Positions 61,620 through 64,000 of a stretch of 64,000 bases of DNA are shown one piece after another (position 1 is the first letter of the stretch; every line of letters begins with the position of its first letter). The notes beneath the pieces are model-generated. The model ran no database searches. It had not been told where the DNA came from and was given only the letters and a program-made list of their open reading frames with translations. This DNA is from Lingula anatina. Its lineage: Eukaryota; Brachiopoda; Lingulata; Lingulida; Lingulidae. Where the stretch lies: NCBI RefSeq assembly GCF_001039355.2, contig NW_019776132.1:20923-84922 (forward strand), written 5' to 3'. A program made the position numbers and the translations under genes.

Positions 61620-63915
61620 CTAGAAGAACTGAAAACCTGGCTAGGAATTATTTTCACCATTGGCCTTGTATTAAACAGCAACACAAGAGACTATTGGACT
61701 AACAACTAAAGGCAATGTCTTAAGACAGGTTTCTGGTCATATTATGGTATATTCACTTCACAAATCACCAGACAGCAATACCAAACTGAAATAACCCTGA
61801 ATATGACAAACTGAATAAAGTGCACTCAGTCTTGGATGCCTACTCAGTCTACCAGCCAGAAATGGAAATTGCTTTGTACGAGCCTGTGATTGCTTGCAAA
61901 TCACGCTTCGGCTTCAAGTAATTCATGGAGGACAAACCTAAGCACTAGGATTTGAAAGGTTTCATGCTAAGTGAATCAATAGGAATCTTTCTAAACTTTC
62001 TTCTATACACTATCAGGCTGGTCTGCTTGTTTTTGGTGCTTTGCCTGGTTCAAATACGATTAAGGTACTTAGAGAGTTGAACTGGGCTACTCTGGAAAAC
62101 TGTAGAATAATGCATGCAAAAAAAGTTATGTTCACTATCCATCACAACATGGCTCCTACATATATTCTCAAAGATTTCCTGTCTTTTAAAAATCCAATAA
62201 TCCCGCAAACAAGAGAGTCCTTGTACAGAGATTACATTATCCCAGCTAAATTTACATTCCAGGGTCCTGAATATTTACTCGTGTCTTCATGGAATAGTCA
62301 CAGTCTCGAACAAAAGTTCACTCTAAACGTTGAGTCACTTAAGCATTCTCTGAAATCCGAACTCTTTTCTGGTTCGATATCTACCACCACCCTATAGTTA
62401 GAAAGAAAGAATGAAAAATATCTAAACCGTGCACATGTAGATCTATTGTTCAAATCCCAATTATACAACCATAACTGGAACTCGGTGAATTCTCCAAACT
62501 GCTCTTGTGGGAAACCTGAGACTTACGCCATTTTTTCTTCCAGTGCCCACTGAGGCAGTTGAAGTATTGTGATTTTCATTTGGCTATTGAGTGTCCTGGG
62601 TGTTAACAATAGATATTTTAGAATGCAGCTTGACAAGATTTTTTTGTTTCTACATGGTCACAAAACTTTAACAACTGGACAGAACGATAAAATCTTCGAT
62701 ATTGTTTCGATGTTCTTAATTGATAATGCTTAATTGCTTTCATAAGTTCACCCACCCGACCCTCTACCTCTCCTGATTAACTAGTATATCACTTCCCACT
62801 TATATCGCCCTGTGTCTATGCCCCCCCTTCCCTGTTGCTCTCCTTTACAACAATGAATACTAATTAGTGTTATCACAATTATTATCATTACTTCTATATA
62901 ATCATAATTCACTCATTTTGTTACTATGAATTATATTAACACAGGATAGCACATAATGCTGTGGTGACGTGCCGCCTGCTTTGAATGTATTTATTATGTA
63001 TATCTTTATTGTAGAAATAAATGTTTTAAAAAAAGTGAAACAATATCAGGGTACATCTTGAATATGAAAGTTTATACAGACAAGGCCAATAATACTTCTG
63101 AAAATGGATTTCCCCATGCAAGATCATGAGAGTGACTCAGCCCTTTTTTTTTTTTTTTTTCTTATTGGATAAGGGACATTATATTAATATGGACAACAAT
63201 TACACAAGTATTCCAGCCTTCTATCAGTTCTTGAGAAGGGGTATTTTAGATTGTGGGACAGTATGCCCAAACAGAAAAGACCAACTTATATGATAAATGG
63301 GAAAGCCACTGTAGTGAAGAATCTTCAAAGAGGCGGCTCAATCCATATGTTCAAGGTCCCCTCACAGCTGTGATTTAGAAGGACAAAGTGGTTACTGTTC
63401 TCACTACTCTAGATCCCTGTCACTGAAGACTATGATACTGTGCAACATTCCTCAAAACAGAAGGGAAAATGGAAAAAGTCAATGTACCCTGTCCCATTAC
63501 TGTGGCCACATACAATACTTACATGGGAGGTGTAGATCTATCTGACCAGCTAGTACATCAATGCATACAAGTGACTGATGCGAGAGGTGATATGGTATCT
63601 ACAGTTGTACAGTTTGGTTTTTGCTTGACATTGCTTGGGTGAATTCATATATTTTATACAAAAAAATCAACTGAAAAAAACCAAAATGACAGACTTTACT
63701 TATGTTATATGAGGAATTGAGAGGGAATGCAGCCTTAGAGACATGAAAGCCTCTTGTAAACTTGCCAGACTGTGTTCGTCTCAAAAAATTTAGAACATGC
63801 ACCAGCAATTTCCACTGACGGAAAAAGATTGGCCTGTGTAGTACACTTGCAACATGTGGACACTGGCTACACTTGTAGTGTATGTAAAGTCAGCCCCCTG
63901 TTTCATAAGTATTAT
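61620..63915 (+). pseudogene. piggyBac transposase, broken copy 2, split by a LINE
   Basis: The 5' piece (61620-61981) has LEELKTWLGIIFTIGLVLNS, then YQPEMEIALYEPVIACKSRF and GFMLSES. The 3' piece (63034-63915) resumes SGYILNMKVYTDKAN, KGHYINMDNNYTSIPAF and YNTYMGGVDLSDQLV, and a Cys-rich end GYTCSVCKVSP. It is clearly related to copy 1. The catalytic IDE of the first block has become LYE, and many stops and frameshifts are present. The first third is missing. The 3' end nearly touches the TAA-type element at 63918. Confidence 0.8.
61982..63033 (+). mobile_element. 5'-truncated LINE inserted in piggyBac copy 2
   Basis: AAGTGAATCAATA at 61970-61981 and AAGTGAAACAATA at 63033-63045 are the split target with one difference, so the piggyBac frame is interrupted exactly here. 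The insert encodes the end of a non-LTR ORF: LRELNWATLENCRIMHAKKV, NMAPTYILKDFL, SWNSHSLEQKF, LKHSLKSELF, then after a stop the CSCGKPETY motif and a C-P. A long 3' UTR ends near AGAAATAAATGTTTTAAAAA. It is CR1/L2-like or similar, truncated after the RT core. Confidence 0.75.
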
Positions 63916-63917
63916 TA

Positions 63918-64000
63918 GGCCACACTTTTTTAATTTTATGGATGACATCCTGCGCGCGCACGGATTTTCGCCCGTTCTCCAAAAAAAAAAAAAAAAAAAA
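63918..64000. mobile_element. Terminus of a TAA/TTA-type inverted-repeat element, cut by the window edge
   Basis: GGCCACACTTTTTTAATTTT, ATGGATGACATCCTGCGCGC and CGGATTTTCGCCCGTTCTCC (63918-63980) match the right arm of 37312-37816 in inverted orientation. The flank is TTA. An A-run follows to the window end, so the body is not seen. Confidence 0.75.

Overview
This is a window of animal nuclear DNA. It is AT-rich, has split genes with ordinary GT-AG introns, and carries many transposon remnants. The species cannot be read from the sequence. AAMDC, C2H2 zinc-finger genes, an L-gulonolactone-oxidase-type enzyme and an L1/Tx1-type LINE together suggest a marine invertebrate, perhaps a mollusc; that placement is inference.

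Gene-rich half (1 to about 25,150). The 3' part of a FAD-linked aldonolactone-oxidase-type gene occupies 1-3355. A cluster of four C2H2 zinc-finger genes follows, called A (6034-9703, minus), B (13589-16486, minus), C (18618-21571, minus) and D (22068-25143, plus). All four share the same exon plan: a short acidic 5' exon, an exon encoding a basic stretch plus an RW-x-x-L-x-x-x-L domain that resembles my memory of the ZNF692/ZNF653 N-terminus, a phase-2 intron just after a conserved L-(L/I)-D, and one long 3' exon with 7 to 10 fingers. AAMDC (10248-11662, plus, three exons) sits head-to-head with gene A. C and D are also head-to-head.

Transposon-rich half (about 25,150 to 64,000). I see no complete host gene here. 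It holds tRNA-like SINE heads (about 30 kb), a frame-broken THAP domain between inverted repeats (34.2-34.6 kb), LINE reverse-transcriptase fragments (35, 52 and 62 kb), a TAA-flanked inverted-repeat element (37.3-37.8 kb), a TA-flanked pogo-like element (40.5-42.4 kb), a BEN-like terminal exon (43.8 kb), an L1/Tx1-type LINE whose 5' half is inverted (44.8-50.4 kb), a hAT C-terminus (50.8 kb), an inverted-repeat element with a Myb/SANT-like ORF (51.2-52.0 kb), two broken piggyBac transposases (54.8 and 61.6-63.9 kb, the second split by a LINE), a TA-flanked Tc1/mariner-like element (55.9-57.0 kb) and a TTAA-flanked 2.4-kb element containing a roughly 300-bp satellite (58.3-60.8 kb).

Most notable are two things. 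The zinc-finger cluster is a local expansion of an unusual non-KRAB, non-BTB architecture. The LINE at 44,810-50,359 has the two-part inversion expected from twin priming, bounded by an exact 16-bp target-site duplication. All exon joins were inferred by eye from splice signals and reading-frame continuity; none is confirmed by transcripts.
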